Below are positions 15,970 through 26,592 of a stretch of DNA of 64,000 nucleotides, in pieces. The DNA lies in assembly GCA_008125075.1 (NCBI GenBank), contig VLTH01000002.1, positions 609,105 to 673,104 on the forward strand. The letters are read 5' to 3'. The stretch's first letter is position 1, and each line of letters opens with the position of its first letter. This stretch comes from Acetivibrio alkalicellulosi. GTDB taxonomy: Bacteria; Bacillota; Clostridia; Acetivibrionales; Acetivibrionaceae. The notes under the pieces are model-generated. The model saw nothing but the letters and a program-made list of their open reading frames with translations, was not told where the DNA came from and made no database searches. A program made the translations under genes and the position numbers.

Positions 15970-18105
15970 TCACCTATCTACCTGAACTTTGTAATCATCT
16001 CTTTTTGAATATCTGTTATCGATAATTATTATGTCACCTTTAAAAAACTCTGAATTTTGGGCATTTACTCCACCCTCTTCATCCCATTTGTCAGTTGTAA
16101 TGTCTCTATCAACATATTTAAATACCACTTGATCATTTTTTATTCCTTCTATTACAAACTCTACTATTATATAACCGCCTTTTAACCTATTGCTTTCTAT
16201 ATGTGGCTCTTTATCTCTTACAACAGTTATGGATTCAGATGGTATAAAGTATGCACCTCTCCATTCTCCTTCTATTTGGTCTGTTGCTTCCATTGGAAAG
16301 TTGTCTAAAAGTGTTAGAGAACCTAGCTTGTCATTATTATATACAATTTCTAAACTATCTCTGTTACTTCCTGCTTTTATAAGATAGGTACTTCCCATGT
16401 TGTAATAGAGATCAATTCTTTTGTCACTTCCCGTTGAAGGATCATATGTATGGTAAAACCTTGGCTTTATTTCTACCCTGTCAACATCTCCTGCTAAGCT
16501 ATTTAATCCTCTACTGTTAAACCTAAAGAAAAATGCATATCCCTTTTTAATATGTGTATTTCTTATATCAGGTCTATTTCCAACAGGAAAATCACTTACC
16601 TTTAATTCTACACCTTTAGAGGTTCCATCACTATTATGAAAAAATGTTCTCCAGGAAGGGTCTTCTATTCCTGTTATTCTAAAATTATATAATTCACAAA
16701 TAATTCTTATTCTGTTGTTTGATAATGTAAAAGAATTACCTGCTCTATCTTGGGCATATACATTTAAATACCAGTCACCAGTGCGTATTTTTTCACTATG
16801 CACAGGGATTTGAATAGTTCTTTGTGTTTCTCTTCCTTCTGGTGTTGTAATATCCATTTCTACAGAGGTGCCACTATCTCCCTCCCTGTGCCATCTGTAT
16901 ACAACTCTACTTATTCCACTTAAGTTATCACTTATTGTAAATGAAATACTGTTATCATGATGATAATAATAGCCATTCCAGCCATCTGCAAACCTGTTCC
17001 TGCCAGTGTTGTTATATGTAATAGTTGGTCTTGTTGTGTCAATTTTATATGTTCCTGATGTGCTGTTATATCTTTCTGTTGGCTCTGATGTGTTGGAACT
17101 TGGACTAGAACTTGACCAACTGCCACTTGGTGGAGATCCTTCATCCCATGATTTAGTTCCAGAAGTCCAGCCTGTTAAACTAGCACTTAATTCACCTATG
17201 CTATCCTCTGTAAGTGTAACTGTTGTATTATTAGTTATTGTATTGGGGTTTGGAAGGTTATCTCCAGTTACTCGTATGTTTCCGATATTCCAATTTTGAG
17301 CAAATCCCCAAGAGGTGCTAGATGTGAATGTATTGCGGCTGCTTTCTCCTGTTATTTGGTCGGTTTCAAATGTTGTGTAGCTGTATGATCTTGATTCTAA
17401 ATCTGTTTTTTGGGTTGATGTATCTCCATCTACATACACTCTTACAGTTACAGGTTTATTAGTCCAATCAGATCCTTCTGGGTCAAATTTAATAGTACCT
17501 TCTGCTGGAGTGATAACTACTGGTTCTGGTGCTGGTGTTGGCTCTAGTGTTTCCAATACTTCAACTTGAATATGAGTGAAGTACCAGTAGATACCATTGG
17601 GGAAATCCTCACTGTATGCAATAGATCTGTGACTTCCATTAGCTGACCAAGGAGCTATTCCTTGAGGCGGTACTTCCTGGTCTGACATGACACAAAGATA
17701 AATATTTATGGTTTCAGCTTTGGTCAAAGTGATAGTTTTACTATTTAGATTATCAATGATGGATACATCACGCCATCCATCACCATAAATTTGTAAATCG
17801 TATTTAGATATACTGCTGCCTCCAAATGCTTCGCTTAAATCTGTAAAAGTAAGAGTGTCACCAGTATAAGCAGTTAGTTCACTTTTTACAATGTTTGAAG
17901 AAGTAACAAAACCTCGTGCAGTTCCATTTGGTTGTATTGCGGTTACTATAAATTCAGATGTTGGCTTTTTAATTTCATTTCTATGTATATCAAAAACATT
18001 GACTTGTTCGCGGTAACAAGTTACATAAGTAGCGTTTACTGTAATGATAGATATTGCTTTTAAAATTAAAAATAATGATACGGAGGATGCTAAAATCTTC
18101 TTCAC
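15970..18105 (-). CDS. Large exported Ig-like protein, cassette copy 3
   Basis: 711 aa, intact. GTG start immediately after the stalk gene's stop (TGA GTG), ribosome site within AAAGGGGG. Signal peptide about 1-26 (LFLILKAISIITVNATY). Residues about 27-97 form the copy-specific N-terminal region; the remainder is almost identical to copies 1 and 2, including the IYGDGWRDVS block, the Pro-rich linker and the Ig-like and C-terminal regions. The first copy-specific segment also keeps a TCYR/VTCYF-type cysteine near residue 30 in all copies. Function unknown; probably a surface or wall-associated adhesin-like protein paired with its stalk partner. Confidence 0.85.
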   Translation of the reverse strand: MKKILASSVSLFLILKAISIITVNATYVTCYREQVNVFDIHRNEIKKPTSEFIVTAIQPNGTARGFVTSSNIVKSELTAYTGDTLTFTDLSEAFGGSSISKYDLQIYGDGWRDVSIIDNLNSKTITLTKAETINIYLCVMSDQEVPPQGIAPWSANGSHRSIAYSEDFPNGIYWYFTHIQVEVLETLEPTPAPEPVVITPAEGTIKFDPEGSDWTNKPVTVRVYVDGDTSTQKTDLESRSYSYTTFETDQITGESSRNTFTSSTSWGFAQNWNIGNIRVTGDNLPNPNTITNNTTVTLTEDSIGELSASLTGWTSGTKSWDEGSPPSGSWSSSSPSSNTSEPTERYNSTSGTYKIDTTRPTITYNNTGRNRFADGWNGYYYHHDNSISFTISDNLSGISRVVYRWHREGDSGTSVEMDITTPEGRETQRTIQIPVHSEKIRTGDWYLNVYAQDRAGNSFTLSNNRIRIICELYNFRITGIEDPSWRTFFHNSDGTSKGVELKVSDFPVGNRPDIRNTHIKKGYAFFFRFNSRGLNSLAGDVDRVEIKPRFYHTYDPSTGSDKRIDLYYNMGSTYLIKAGSNRDSLEIVYNNDKLGSLTLLDNFPMEATDQIEGEWRGAYFIPSESITVVRDKEPHIESNRLKGGYIIVEFVIEGIKNDQVVFKYVDRDITTDKWDEEGGVNAQNSEFFKGDIIIIDNRYSKRDDYKVQVDR

Positions 18106-18942
18106 TCAAGGTTCCCCCTTTAACTCTTTTAATATACCATTATAAATTGCTTTACCTTCGTAATCTCTTTTTTCTCCTGTACTGTTGTTGCGAATTGAAA
18201 CTATAAACTCAAATTCCATTCCTTTTTTAAGTTCAAACATATTTTCTTTTGTAGTGTAATATCTTCTAAGACTATATAATTCATTAATAGGTGCCTTTCT
18301 CCAATGGTTAAAATTTATTGTAGTCCATGCACTGCCAAAACCATCAGGTCCTAGAGTTGGAACGTCAGCAGTATTCAAAGGATAATTAGTAAATTCAATT
18401 TTAACTTCATAGTCAGAACTATACTCTCTCCAGTTTTCCAAGCTCACTTGAAACTCAAAACCATCCCATTCGTGTGTTGGATAAACTATGTTTATTACAG
18501 GCTCAATAAAATCTGGAGGTTGTTCTGTATCAATTGTTACTGTTCGTGTACTTCCATTCCATCCAACATTAGCTCCTAGTGTCTCACTAATAAATCTTAA
18601 AGGCACCATTGTTCTATCAATTTGAATTTCAGGAGCAACATCAATTTCCATAGCCTCATCGTTTAAATAAACCTTTGTGTTTCCTATCTGCAAGACGATT
18701 ATTGTATCACCTTTTCGGATGACTACCATCTGGGCAAGACCTTGCCAAATAACTTCACAACCCATCCTTTCACTTATAAACCTTATTGGAACCATAGTCC
18801 TACCATCTTTTATGTATGGTTGTCTATCAAATTCCACTTTTTCACCATTAACTAAAACTGTAATATCATTTGTTGCAAATGAAACACTGGCAATAGTAAG
18901 TGTTAGTAGTGATAAAACAATAAAAATACTTAATTTTTTCAT
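18106..18942 (-). CDS. Copper-amine-oxidase-N-like stalk domain protein, cassette copy 3
   Basis: 278 aa; signal peptide, two stalk repeats (GRTMVPIRFISERMG; DRTMVPLRFISETLG) and a beta-rich C-terminal domain ending KELKGEP. It is closer to copy 1 than to copy 2 in the second half of the stalk region (shares CEVIWQGL and ETLGANVGWNGSTRTVT). Adjacent to the large exported-protein gene with no gap. GGAGG precedes the ATG by 8 nt. Confidence 0.88.
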   Translation of the reverse strand: MKKLSIFIVLSLLTLTIASVSFATNDITVLVNGEKVEFDRQPYIKDGRTMVPIRFISERMGCEVIWQGLAQMVVIRKGDTIIVLQIGNTKVYLNDEAMEIDVAPEIQIDRTMVPLRFISETLGANVGWNGSTRTVTIDTEQPPDFIEPVINIVYPTHEWDGFEFQVSLENWREYSSDYEVKIEFTNYPLNTADVPTLGPDGFGSAWTTINFNHWRKAPINELYSLRRYYTTKENMFELKKGMEFEFIVSIRNNSTGEKRDYEGKAIYNGILKELKGEP

Positions 18943-19063
18943 AATGGAAACCTCCGATATAAATTTTTAAGTTATTTTGAAATACTTATTGAACATTCTA
19001 GAAATAGATAAAGAATAAAAACCCTATATAACTATTTTAACAAAAATTACAGGTATATAGCAA
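18943..19063 (-). promoter_or_regulatory. 121-bp conserved leader/promoter of cassette copy 3
   Basis: Same block as at 5317-5437 and 10005-10125; identity ends at 19063. Minus-strand TTGCTA-18-TAAAAT promoter candidate and GGAGG. Confidence 0.55.
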
Positions 19064-19196
19064 TCTTTTCTTTTTGAAACTTAATTAAAAAAAGACCTGG
19101 ATGTCATTAAATAATTTAATATATGGTATTATAGATAAAAAAGATATTGAAAATAAATAAAGCACATTTAATAATAAAATATTTCCATATTTAATA

Positions 19197-19250
19197 TTGA
19201 CACAGACAATAAAAAGAAATATAATAAATATAAATTGACTAAGACAATAA
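19197..19250 (+). promoter_or_regulatory. Consensus sigma-A promoter with paired candidate operators for the restriction operon
   Basis: TTGACA (19197-19202), 17-bp spacer, TATAAT (19220-19225): a perfect -35/-10 pair. A 16-bp direct repeat overlaps it: TTGACACAGACAATAA at 19197-19212 covers the -35 box, and TTGACTAAGACAATAA at 19235-19250 lies just past the expected transcription start (14 of 16 identical, 38-bp period). This is suited to autorepression by the HTH protein encoded next. Promoter is firm; operator role is inferred. Confidence 0.78.
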
Positions 19251-19274
19251 TTAGCCTGATTAGGTGGTGATTGA

Positions 19275-19865
19275 TTGATAGGCTTAGAATACGTTCTAGG
19301 ACTTTATAATATGCAACATATTGAGTTGGCAGAGCGTTTGGGAATAAAAAAACAAAATATAAACCTATGGATAAAGGGAAAGCAAGGTATACCGAAAAAA
19401 TATATTCCCATACTGGAAAGTCTATTTAATATAAATGGAGATTACTTGTCAAAAGAACTTAATGAAATTGAAAAGCTAATAATTCAAAAAGAGAAGCTGA
19501 AAAATGATTTGAAACCTATCATTAAAGGTTATGAAAATGTTCTAAGTGAAGGAGCGGAAACTTTTTATAGATCACCTGTTTATGACAAGGAAGAAATAAA
19601 TGAAATTGATAGAAGTATTGAAAAAATCAAAATTGCAAATAGGTTCAAAGAAAGTTTAGAAGTAGTAGACAAACATCCTTATATGGATACATACAGAATT
19701 ATAATTGAGCTTTTAGAAAAAGCAGGGACAGAAATAATTTTTCACAAAACCTTGCAGGCATTAGCACATTATCTAAATGCACTACCAGATAATATTACAA
19801 CGGGAGATGAGCAAAAGGAATTTGAAACGGAGTTATTTGAAGTATTAGACGATCATAATTACTAA
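19275..19865 (+). CDS. XRE-like helix-turn-helix regulator leading the type I restriction operon
   Basis: 196 aa, TTG start after AGGTGGTG. Residues about 5-60 form an XRE-type HTH (HIELAERLGIKKQNINLWIKGKQGIP...ILESLFNI), followed by a charged coiled coil (about 60-90) and a C-terminal helical region of unknown fold. It sits 18 bp upstream of hsdM, in the same orientation and behind one strong promoter with repeated operator-like sites, so it probably controls expression of the restriction-modification genes, as small HTH proteins do in many such loci. Not a classic C-protein by length. Confidence 0.8.
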   Translation: MIGLEYVLGLYNMQHIELAERLGIKKQNINLWIKGKQGIPKKYIPILESLFNINGDYLSKELNEIEKLIIQKEKLKNDLKPIIKGYENVLSEGAETFYRSPVYDKEEINEIDRSIEKIKIANRFKESLEVVDKHPYMDTYRIIIELLEKAGTEIIFHKTLQALAHYLNALPDNITTGDEQKEFETELFEVLDDHNY

Positions 19866-19883
19866 AAAGGAGAGATTTTTAAG

Positions 19884-21407
19884 ATGGCAGAAGTAACAGG
19901 TAATATTGGGTTTGAGGAAACTTTATGGAAAGCTGCTGATAAGCTTAGGGGAAGTATGGACGCAAGTGAATATAAGCATGTTGTTTTAGGGCTTATATTT
20001 TTAAAATACATTTCTGATAAATTTGAGACTAGATATGATGAACTGGTTTTAGAAGGTGAAGGCTATGAGGAAGAATTGGACGAATACCTTTCAAAAAATA
20101 TATTCTGGGTTCCTAAAGAGGCAAGATGGGGACATATAAGGGACAACGCAAAAAGTGAAAAGATTGGTCAAATAATAGATGATGCTATGATTTTAATTGA
20201 AAAAGAAAATGCTACCCTCAAAAATGTTTTAGAAAAACGATATGCAAGACCTGAAATAGATAAGAGAAGACTTGGAGAATTAATTGATTTAATTTCTACT
20301 ATTAAGCTTCATACAAAAGAAGAAAAAGATCTTTTGGGCAGAGTGTATGAATATTTTCTTGAAAAGTTTGCAGATGCTGAAGGTAAAAGTGGTGGGGAGT
20401 TCTATACTCCAACAAGTGTTGTTAAAACATTAGTTGAAATAATAGAACCATACAGAGGACGAATTTATGACCCTTGCTGTGGATCAGGTGGTATGTTTGT
20501 ACAAAGTGAAAAGTTTTTAGAAGAGCATCAGGGGAAGCTAACAGACCTTGCTATTTATGGGCAGGAGCTAAACGCCACCACATGGAAACTTTGTAAAATG
20601 AACCTTGCAATTAGGGGATTAGATGGCAATATTGGGGGTGTGCATGGAGACACTTTTCATAATGATCTTCATAAGAATGTTAAAGCAGACTATATTTTAG
20701 CTAATCCACCTTTTAATATAAGTGATTGGGGTGGAGAGCACTTAAAGGATGATGTAAGATGGGCTTATGGAATACCTCCTGCTGGAAATGCAAACTATGC
20801 CTGGCTTCAACACATGATTTATCATCTTTCACCAAAAGGTGTTGCAGGAATTGTTCTTGCAAATGGATCATTAAGCTCAAATACATCAAATGAAGGTGTT
20901 ATAAGAAAAAATATTATTGAAGATGATTTGATTGATTGCATTGTTGCAATGCCAGATAAACTCTTTTACTCTACAGGAATTCCGGTGTCTTTATGGATTT
21001 TAAATAGAAATAAAAAAGGAAATGAAAAGCATAGAAGAAGAGAAAATGAAGTTTTGTTTATCGATGCAAGACACCTTGGTAAAATGGTGGACAGAAGGCA
21101 TAGGGAACTTGAGAAAGAAGATATTATGAAAATTTCAGATGCATATCATCAGTGGAGAAATATTGATGGTAAATATGAAGATATAAAAGGCTTTTGCAAG
21201 GGTGCAAAAGTAGAAGAAATAAGAGAACATGAATATGTATTAACACCAGGAAGATATGTTGGTATTGAGGATACACAAGATGATGGTGTGCCATTTGAGG
21301 AAAAAATGGAGAATATGACAAGTGAGTTGGCAGAACTTTTTGCAAAGTCCCAACACTTAGAAGATGAAATAAGGAAAAATCTAAGGGGGATAGGTTATGA
21401 GTTATAG
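19884..21407 (+). CDS. hsdM: Type I restriction-modification system, methyltransferase subunit HsdM
   Basis: 507 aa N6-adenine DNA methyltransferase subunit. The N-terminal helical HsdM domain (about 8-145) is followed by the Rossmann methylase domain. The SAM-binding motif I reads [10 protein letters not shown] starting at D196 (second Cys is a variant of the usual DPAC/DPTCGSG), and catalytic motif IV is N274-PPF. The C-terminal part ends in a coiled coil that normally docks HsdS. Ribosome site AAGGAGAG. Its last 11 nt overlap hsdS, so the two are translationally coupled. Confidence 0.97.
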   Translation: MAEVTGNIGFEETLWKAADKLRGSMDASEYKHVVLGLIFLKYISDKFETRYDELVLEGEGYEEELDEYLSKNIFWVPKEARWGHIRDNAKSEKIGQIIDDAMILIEKENATLKNVLEKRYARPEIDKRRLGELIDLISTIKLHTKEEKDLLGRVYEYFLEKFADAEGKSGGEFYTPTSVVKTLVEIIEPYRGRIYDPCCGSGGMFVQSEKFLEEHQGKLTDLAIYGQELNATTWKLCKMNLAIRGLDGNIGGVHGDTFHNDLHKNVKADYILANPPFNISDWGGEHLKDDVRWAYGIPPAGNANYAWLQHMIYHLSPKGVAGIVLANGSLSSNTSNEGVIRKNIIEDDLIDCIVAMPDKLFYSTGIPVSLWILNRNKKGNEKHRRRENEVLFIDARHLGKMVDRRHRELEKEDIMKISDAYHQWRNIDGKYEDIKGFCKGAKVEEIREHEYVLTPGRYVGIEDTQDDGVPFEEKMENMTSELAELFAKSQHLEDEIRKNLRGIGYEL

Positions 21408-22671
21408 TGAGTGGAAAGAAGTGAAATTGGGGGATGTATATGATATAAGGTCTGGTTTATCTAAGGATAGAAAAGAATTTGGATATGGATATCCTTTTGT
21501 ATCATTTAAAGATGTTTTTTATAATTATTTTTTACCTGATGAATTAGAGAACTTAGCTAATACAAGTATAAAAGAACGAGAAAACTGTTCAGTGAAAAAA
21601 GGGGATGTATTTTTTACAAGGACAAGTGAAACTCAGGATGAGCTAGGCATGAGTTCTGTTGCATTAAAAGATTATAAAAATGCAACTTTTAACGGATTTA
21701 CTAAAAGACTAAGATTAAAAGAAAAGATTAAAGAAGATATAGATTTGTTGTATATCGGATATTACCTAAGAAGTCCATTTATAAGAAATCAAATAAACGG
21801 TTTTTCAAGTATGACTACTAGAGCCAGTTTGAATAACTCAATGATAAATGTATTAGAAATAAAACTTCCTCCAATTCAAGAGCAAGTAAAAATTGGTGAA
21901 GTACTAAGATCACTAGATGAAAAAATTGAAATCAACAATAAAATCATTAATACCCTTGAAACTATGGCACAAGAACTATTCAAACATTGGTTTGTAGACT
22001 TTGAATTTCCAAATGAAAATGGAGAACCATATAAGTCTAGTGGTGGTGAAATGATTGAAAGTGAACTTGGCTTAATTCCTAAGGGGTGGGAAGTTAATAC
22101 AATCGGTCAAATCACGAGAATAACAAGAGGTGCATCGCCAAGACCAATTCAAAATTTCATTAAAACTGAAGGTGTTCCTTGGGTGAAAATATCTGATGCT
22201 ACAAGTAGTATTTCTATGTATATATCAAAAACAAGTGAGTTTATAAAAATTGAGGGTGTTTCAAAAAGTCGAAAAGTAACACCTGGAACCTTAATTTTAT
22301 CCAATAGTGCTACACCAGGTATACCCAAAATTATGATGATTGAGGCTTGCGTTCATGATGGGTGGCTAATATTTAATGATTATATTTATTTACCCAAAGA
22401 GTACATGTACTACCTATTATTAATAGAAAGAGATAATATACTATCTCTTAGTAATGGTAGTGTTTTTAGGAATTTAAAGACAGATATTCTTAAATCGTAT
22501 AAAATTATTATTCCTCCGATGAAATTAATTGATAATATACTTTCGAGTCTAAAAGCTATAAACAAAAATATTGAATGTAAAGCGACAGAAATGGAAAAGT
22601 TATCCAAAATACGTGACACACTACTACCTAAACTTATGTCAGGGGAAATAAGAGTGCCATTAAATTTCTAA
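21397..22671 (+). CDS. hsdS: Type I restriction-modification system, specificity subunit HsdS
   Basis: 424 aa DNA-recognition subunit. Two target-recognition domains (about 5-155 and about 230-375) are separated by a conserved helical spacer (about 160-205: [24 protein letters not shown]) and followed by a second one (about 375-424: ...[16 protein letters not shown]). [24 protein letters not shown] is the usual inter-domain segment. Each recognition domain reads half of a bipartite site, which cannot be predicted from sequence alone. No inverted-repeat or partial hsdS copy is nearby, so phase-variable switching is not indicated. Confidence 0.97.
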   Translation: MSYSEWKEVKLGDVYDIRSGLSKDRKEFGYGYPFVSFKDVFYNYFLPDELENLANTSIKERENCSVKKGDVFFTRTSETQDELGMSSVALKDYKNATFNGFTKRLRLKEKIKEDIDLLYIGYYLRSPFIRNQINGFSSMTTRASLNNSMINVLEIKLPPIQEQVKIGEVLRSLDEKIEINNKIINTLETMAQELFKHWFVDFEFPNENGEPYKSSGGEMIESELGLIPKGWEVNTIGQITRITRGASPRPIQNFIKTEGVPWVKISDATSSISMYISKTSEFIKIEGVSKSRKVTPGTLILSNSATPGIPKIMMIEACVHDGWLIFNDYIYLPKEYMYYLLLIERDNILSLSNGSVFRNLKTDILKSYKIIIPPMKLIDNILSSLKAINKNIECKATEMEKLSKIRDTLLPKLMSGEIRVPLNF

Positions 22672-22689
22672 TAAAAGGGGGCAGTACTT

Positions 22690-25600
22690 ATGAGTTTGCA
22701 TGAAACTTTTACAGAAGATTTACTGGAAGAAGCAGCAATAGAAATATTAAATGAACTAGATTATGAACATAGGTTTGGCCCAGATATAGCCTATGATGGT
22801 AATTTGCCCGAAAGAAGAGATTATAGAGATGTTATATTAGAAGAAAGAGTTAAAGATGCACTGTTTAGAATCAACAAAGATATCCCAAGACAGGCTCTAG
22901 AGGATGCATTTAGACAGGTCATTACTTTTAACAGTCCATCTATGGTAGAAAACAATCACTACTTCCACAGACTTTTAACTGAAGGAATAGAAGTAACATT
23001 TAAAGAAAATGACTTAATGAGAACAAAAAGAGCATACCTTATTGATTTTAAAGACAACATTAATAATGACTTTATAGTAGTCAATCAGTTTACAGTTCAA
23101 GGGTTAAAAACCAGAAGACCTGATCTTGTAATCTTCATTAATGGACTGCCCCTTGTTGTAATAGAGTTAAAATCTGCTTCAGATGAAAACGTTGGAATTG
23201 AGAATGCATATAATCAAATACAGACTTATAAAAAAGACATTGAAAATCTATTTTACTACAATGCTTTTTGCATTATTTCCGATGGAGTAAACGCAAAGGC
23301 AGGAAGTATTACATCTGATTTAGAACGATTTATGAATTGGAGAACTATTGACGGAATTAATATTGCACCCCTTACAATTCCCCAATACGAAACTCTATTT
23401 AAAGGAATGCTTTCAAAAGAAAGAATATTAGACATTATTTCTGATTTTATTCTATTTCAGGAGTCAAAGTCAGAGGATTATGACAGAGACGGAAAAAAAC
23501 TTGGGGATAAAAAATCTATTATAAAAATTCTAGCTGCCTATCATCAATATTTTGCAGTAAAAAAGGCAGTGGAAAAGACAAAGATTGCAACAAGTAAATC
23601 GGGTAATAGAAAAGTGGGAGTTATATGGCATACTCAAGGGTCTGGTAAAAGCTTTTCTATGGTGTTTTATACAGCAAGACTTGTAAAAGAGCTAAATAAT
23701 CCTACAATTGTTATTATTACAGATAGAAATGACTTAGATGACCAGCTATACACAACTTTTGCGAAATCAAAAGAAATACTAAGACAAGAACCAAAGCAGG
23801 CTCATGTAAGGAAATTGACAGAAGATCAAAAGAAGGCACAGACAAAAGAAAATTCTAAAGAGTTAAACGGACTATATGATCTTTTAAATGAAAGAGAGTC
23901 AGGAGGAATTATATTTACAACAATTCAAAAATTCAAGCCTGAAGAAGGTGAAATGCCTGTTTTAACAGATAGAAGAAATGTAATTATAATTGCTGATGAA
24001 GCCCATAGAAGTCAATATGGATTAGATGCTAAAATAGATCAAAAAACAGGAGAAGTAAAATTTGGATATGCAAAATATATGAGAGATGCTCTTCCAAATG
24101 CTTCATACATAGGCTTTACAGGAACTCCTATAGAGTTTGAGGACAAATCAACTCCTGCTGTGTTTGGAGAATATATTGATATTTATGACATGACAAGGTC
24201 TGTTGAAGATAAGGCAACTGTTAAAATTTATTATGAAAACAGAATAATAAAACTTGAAGCAGATGAGGATATATTAAAAGAGCTAGATGAAGAATTTGAA
24301 GAAATAACTGAAGGTCAAGAAGAAACAGAGCGAGAGAAAAACAAGGCTAAATGGTCAAGAATTGAAGCAATTGTAGGATCTCCAAACCGTATTAAAAAGC
24401 TTGCAGAAGACATTGTAAATCATTATGAGACAAAAGCTCAGGTGATAGATGGAAAAGCAATGATTGTTTGTATGAGTAGAAGAATTTGTGTTGAACTCTA
24501 CGATGCAATTATAGCTTTAAGACCTGACTGGCACAGTGATGATGTGGATAAGGGAAAAATAAAAATTGTTATGACAGGAAGTGCTGCTGATGAAGAAAGG
24601 CTGCAAAAGCATGTTGGAGGAAAACAAAGAAGTGACATTTTAGCAAACCGTATGAAAGACAATAGTAATGAGCTAAAAATTGTTATTGTAAGAGATATGT
24701 GGCTTACTGGATTTGATGTTCCATCGATGCATACAATGTACATTGATAAGCCTATGAAGGGTCACAATCTTATGCAGGCAATTGCACGTGTTAATAGAGT
24801 TTTTAAAGATAAAGAGGGCGGAGTTGTTGTTGATTATCTGGGAATACTAGAGAGTCTTAAAAGGGCACTTAAAGAATACACAGATAGTGATAAGCAAAAC
24901 ACAGGTATTGATACAGCAGCTGCCATTGCAATAATGATTGAAAAGTTAGAAATTTTAAGAGGATTGTTTCATCCTTTAGATTATTCAGAGTATATGGGTA
25001 AATCTCAGGCAAAACGTATAAGGGCAATTACTGAAGGCATGGACTTTGTATTGGCAATAAGCGAAATGGAACAAAAGGATTTTAATAAGCTTGCAACAGA
25101 ACTTGGCAAAGCTCACGGACTTTGTGCTGCAACAGATGAGGGAAAGGCAATAGCTTTAGAAGTAAGTTATTTTAAAGCTGTTAAAGCAAGCCTTGTCAAA
25201 CTTGAGACAAAAGGCAAAAAGGCAATGTCAAAAGCAGAAATAGAGCATAGAGTTCATCAAATGCTTGAAAGATCAATTATTTCAGAAGATGTAATTGATG
25301 TGTTTGAAGCTATGGGTTTAAAGCGTCCAGATGTTTCTATTCTAGATGAGGAATTTTTAGAAGAAGTTAAAAATTTAAAGACAAAAAATTTGGCACTAGA
25401 GATGCTAAAGAAATTACTTGAAGGTGAAGTTAAAGTAATGGAAAAGAGTAATTTGGTAAAATCTGAACTTTTCTCTGAAAAGCTAAAAAAGGCTTTAAAC
25501 AAGTATAGAAATCAAGCTATTACAAATGCACAAGTTATTGAAGAGTTAATAAAAATGGCTAAGGAAATACGTAAAATGCATGAAGAGGAAAAAGAACTTG

Positions 25601-25956
25601 GTCTTAATAAAGATGAAATAGCTTTCTATTATGCCCTCTCAAAAGATGATATAGCAAAAGAGTTTTATGACGATATGACACTTAAGAAAATAGCACAGGA
25701 GTTAACAGATGCTATAAGGAGAAACGTGACAATTGACTTTAATGTTAGGATTCAGGCACAAGCAGCTATGAGAACAACAATTAGGAGGCTACTAAAAAAG
25801 TACGATTATCCACCTGAACAGGCAAAGAAAGCATTAGAAATAGTTATGAAGCAGGTAGAACTTATGTGTAGCAGAGAAGCTACAACATTAGATGGTATAA
25901 TGGATTTGCCAAGGGCAGCAGAAGGTAACAAAGATTATGAGATAATTGAGCAATAG
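22690..25956 (+). CDS. hsdR: Type I restriction endonuclease, motor/nuclease subunit HsdR
   Basis: 1088 aa restriction and translocase subunit. N-terminal PD-(D/E)XK nuclease: D145 (RRPDLVIF) and E159-L-K161 (VVIELK). Superfamily 2 helicase: Walker A HTQGSGKS with K320, DEAH box at 436-439 (ADEAHRSQYG), motif III FTGTP, and motif VI around QAIARVNRVF. The C-terminal helical region binds HsdM/S. Ribosome site AAAGGGGG, 18 bp after hsdS. All key residues are present, so the system looks functional. Confidence 0.97.
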   Translation: MSLHETFTEDLLEEAAIEILNELDYEHRFGPDIAYDGNLPERRDYRDVILEERVKDALFRINKDIPRQALEDAFRQVITFNSPSMVENNHYFHRLLTEGIEVTFKENDLMRTKRAYLIDFKDNINNDFIVVNQFTVQGLKTRRPDLVIFINGLPLVVIELKSASDENVGIENAYNQIQTYKKDIENLFYYNAFCIISDGVNAKAGSITSDLERFMNWRTIDGINIAPLTIPQYETLFKGMLSKERILDIISDFILFQESKSEDYDRDGKKLGDKKSIIKILAAYHQYFAVKKAVEKTKIATSKSGNRKVGVIWHTQGSGKSFSMVFYTARLVKELNNPTIVIITDRNDLDDQLYTTFAKSKEILRQEPKQAHVRKLTEDQKKAQTKENSKELNGLYDLLNERESGGIIFTTIQKFKPEEGEMPVLTDRRNVIIIADEAHRSQYGLDAKIDQKTGEVKFGYAKYMRDALPNASYIGFTGTPIEFEDKSTPAVFGEYIDIYDMTRSVEDKATVKIYYENRIIKLEADEDILKELDEEFEEITEGQEETEREKNKAKWSRIEAIVGSPNRIKKLAEDIVNHYETKAQVIDGKAMIVCMSRRICVELYDAIIALRPDWHSDDVDKGKIKIVMTGSAADEERLQKHVGGKQRSDILANRMKDNSNELKIVIVRDMWLTGFDVPSMHTMYIDKPMKGHNLMQAIARVNRVFKDKEGGVVVDYLGILESLKRALKEYTDSDKQNTGIDTAAAIAIMIEKLEILRGLFHPLDYSEYMGKSQAKRIRAITEGMDFVLAISEMEQKDFNKLATELGKAHGLCAATDEGKAIALEVSYFKAVKASLVKLETKGKKAMSKAEIEHRVHQMLERSIISEDVIDVFEAMGLKRPDVSILDEEFLEEVKNLKTKNLALEMLKKLLEGEVKVMEKSNLVKSELFSEKLKKALNKYRNQAITNAQVIEELIKMAKEIRKMHEEEKELGLNKDEIAFYYALSKDDIAKEFYDDMTLKKIAQELTDAIRRNVTIDFNVRIQAQAAMRTTIRRLLKKYDYPPEQAKKALEIVMKQVELMCSREATTLDGIMDLPRAAEGNKDYEIIEQ

Positions 25957-25983
25957 ATATTATTTATTAGGGGAGATGAGATT

Positions 25984-26388
25984 GTGGAGTTATATTCAAA
26001 GAAAGAGCGATTGATGATTTTTCTAAAAAATTTTCCAATCATATTTTTAGTGGGACTATTATTAGAGTTTCTTATACATAAGTATATAAAAGACTTAACA
26101 GCCATTTTGATAATTTCATTTGGTGTTTCTATAGGTGCAGCATTTAAGGATTTATTTTTTATTAGGAGAAGTAGTTATAAAAAATCAGATTTACCAGATA
26201 TAAATGCATACAGAAGTCTGTTTTTCGGTATTATAGGTACAGTTTCTTTTCCTTTGCTTTTAGGAAACATACTTAGTATGTTTTTTGGAATTAAAGGATT
26301 AAAGTCTTCAAAAAAAAGTTTTGCAATTGTAGGTATTATTATAAGTCTTATTGGATTGTTACTTGCAGCATATTTATATTTAAATTAG
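25984..26388 (+). CDS. Small membrane protein after hsdR (DUF4190-like C-terminus)
   Basis: 134 aa with about four hydrophobic segments (roughly 12-25, 35-50, 75-98, 112-133) and the end pattern FGIKGLKSSKKSFAIVGIIISLIGLLLAA, typical of small DUF4190-type membrane proteins. GTG start after GGGGAGATG, 27 bp behind hsdR, so it is probably the last gene of the restriction transcript. A role in restriction is not implied by its sequence. Confidence 0.72.
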   Translation: MELYSKKERLMIFLKNFPIIFLVGLLLEFLIHKYIKDLTAILIISFGVSIGAAFKDLFFIRRSSYKKSDLPDINAYRSLFFGIIGTVSFPLLLGNILSMFFGIKGLKSSKKSFAIVGIIISLIGLLLAAYLYLN

Positions 26389-26592
26389 GATTGCTGAGGA
26401 TACTACATTAAAATTGTTTGTTGAAAGAGTACTGTAAAAACCAACTTTTCTTCAAAAAGTTATGGGAATTGCTTGCGACAAAACTTTGGATTAAGTCTGT
26501 AAAAATAAGAGTATTCTAGATTGACTTGGGAATTTTGAAATGATAATATAAATGTAATTAATTTTAGATAAAATTGCAAAGGGGAGATTTAT

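Noticed and set aside
21397..22671. Phase-variable hsdS
   Set aside because: No inverted repeats, partial hsdS copies or recombinase gene nearby; a single intact specificity gene.
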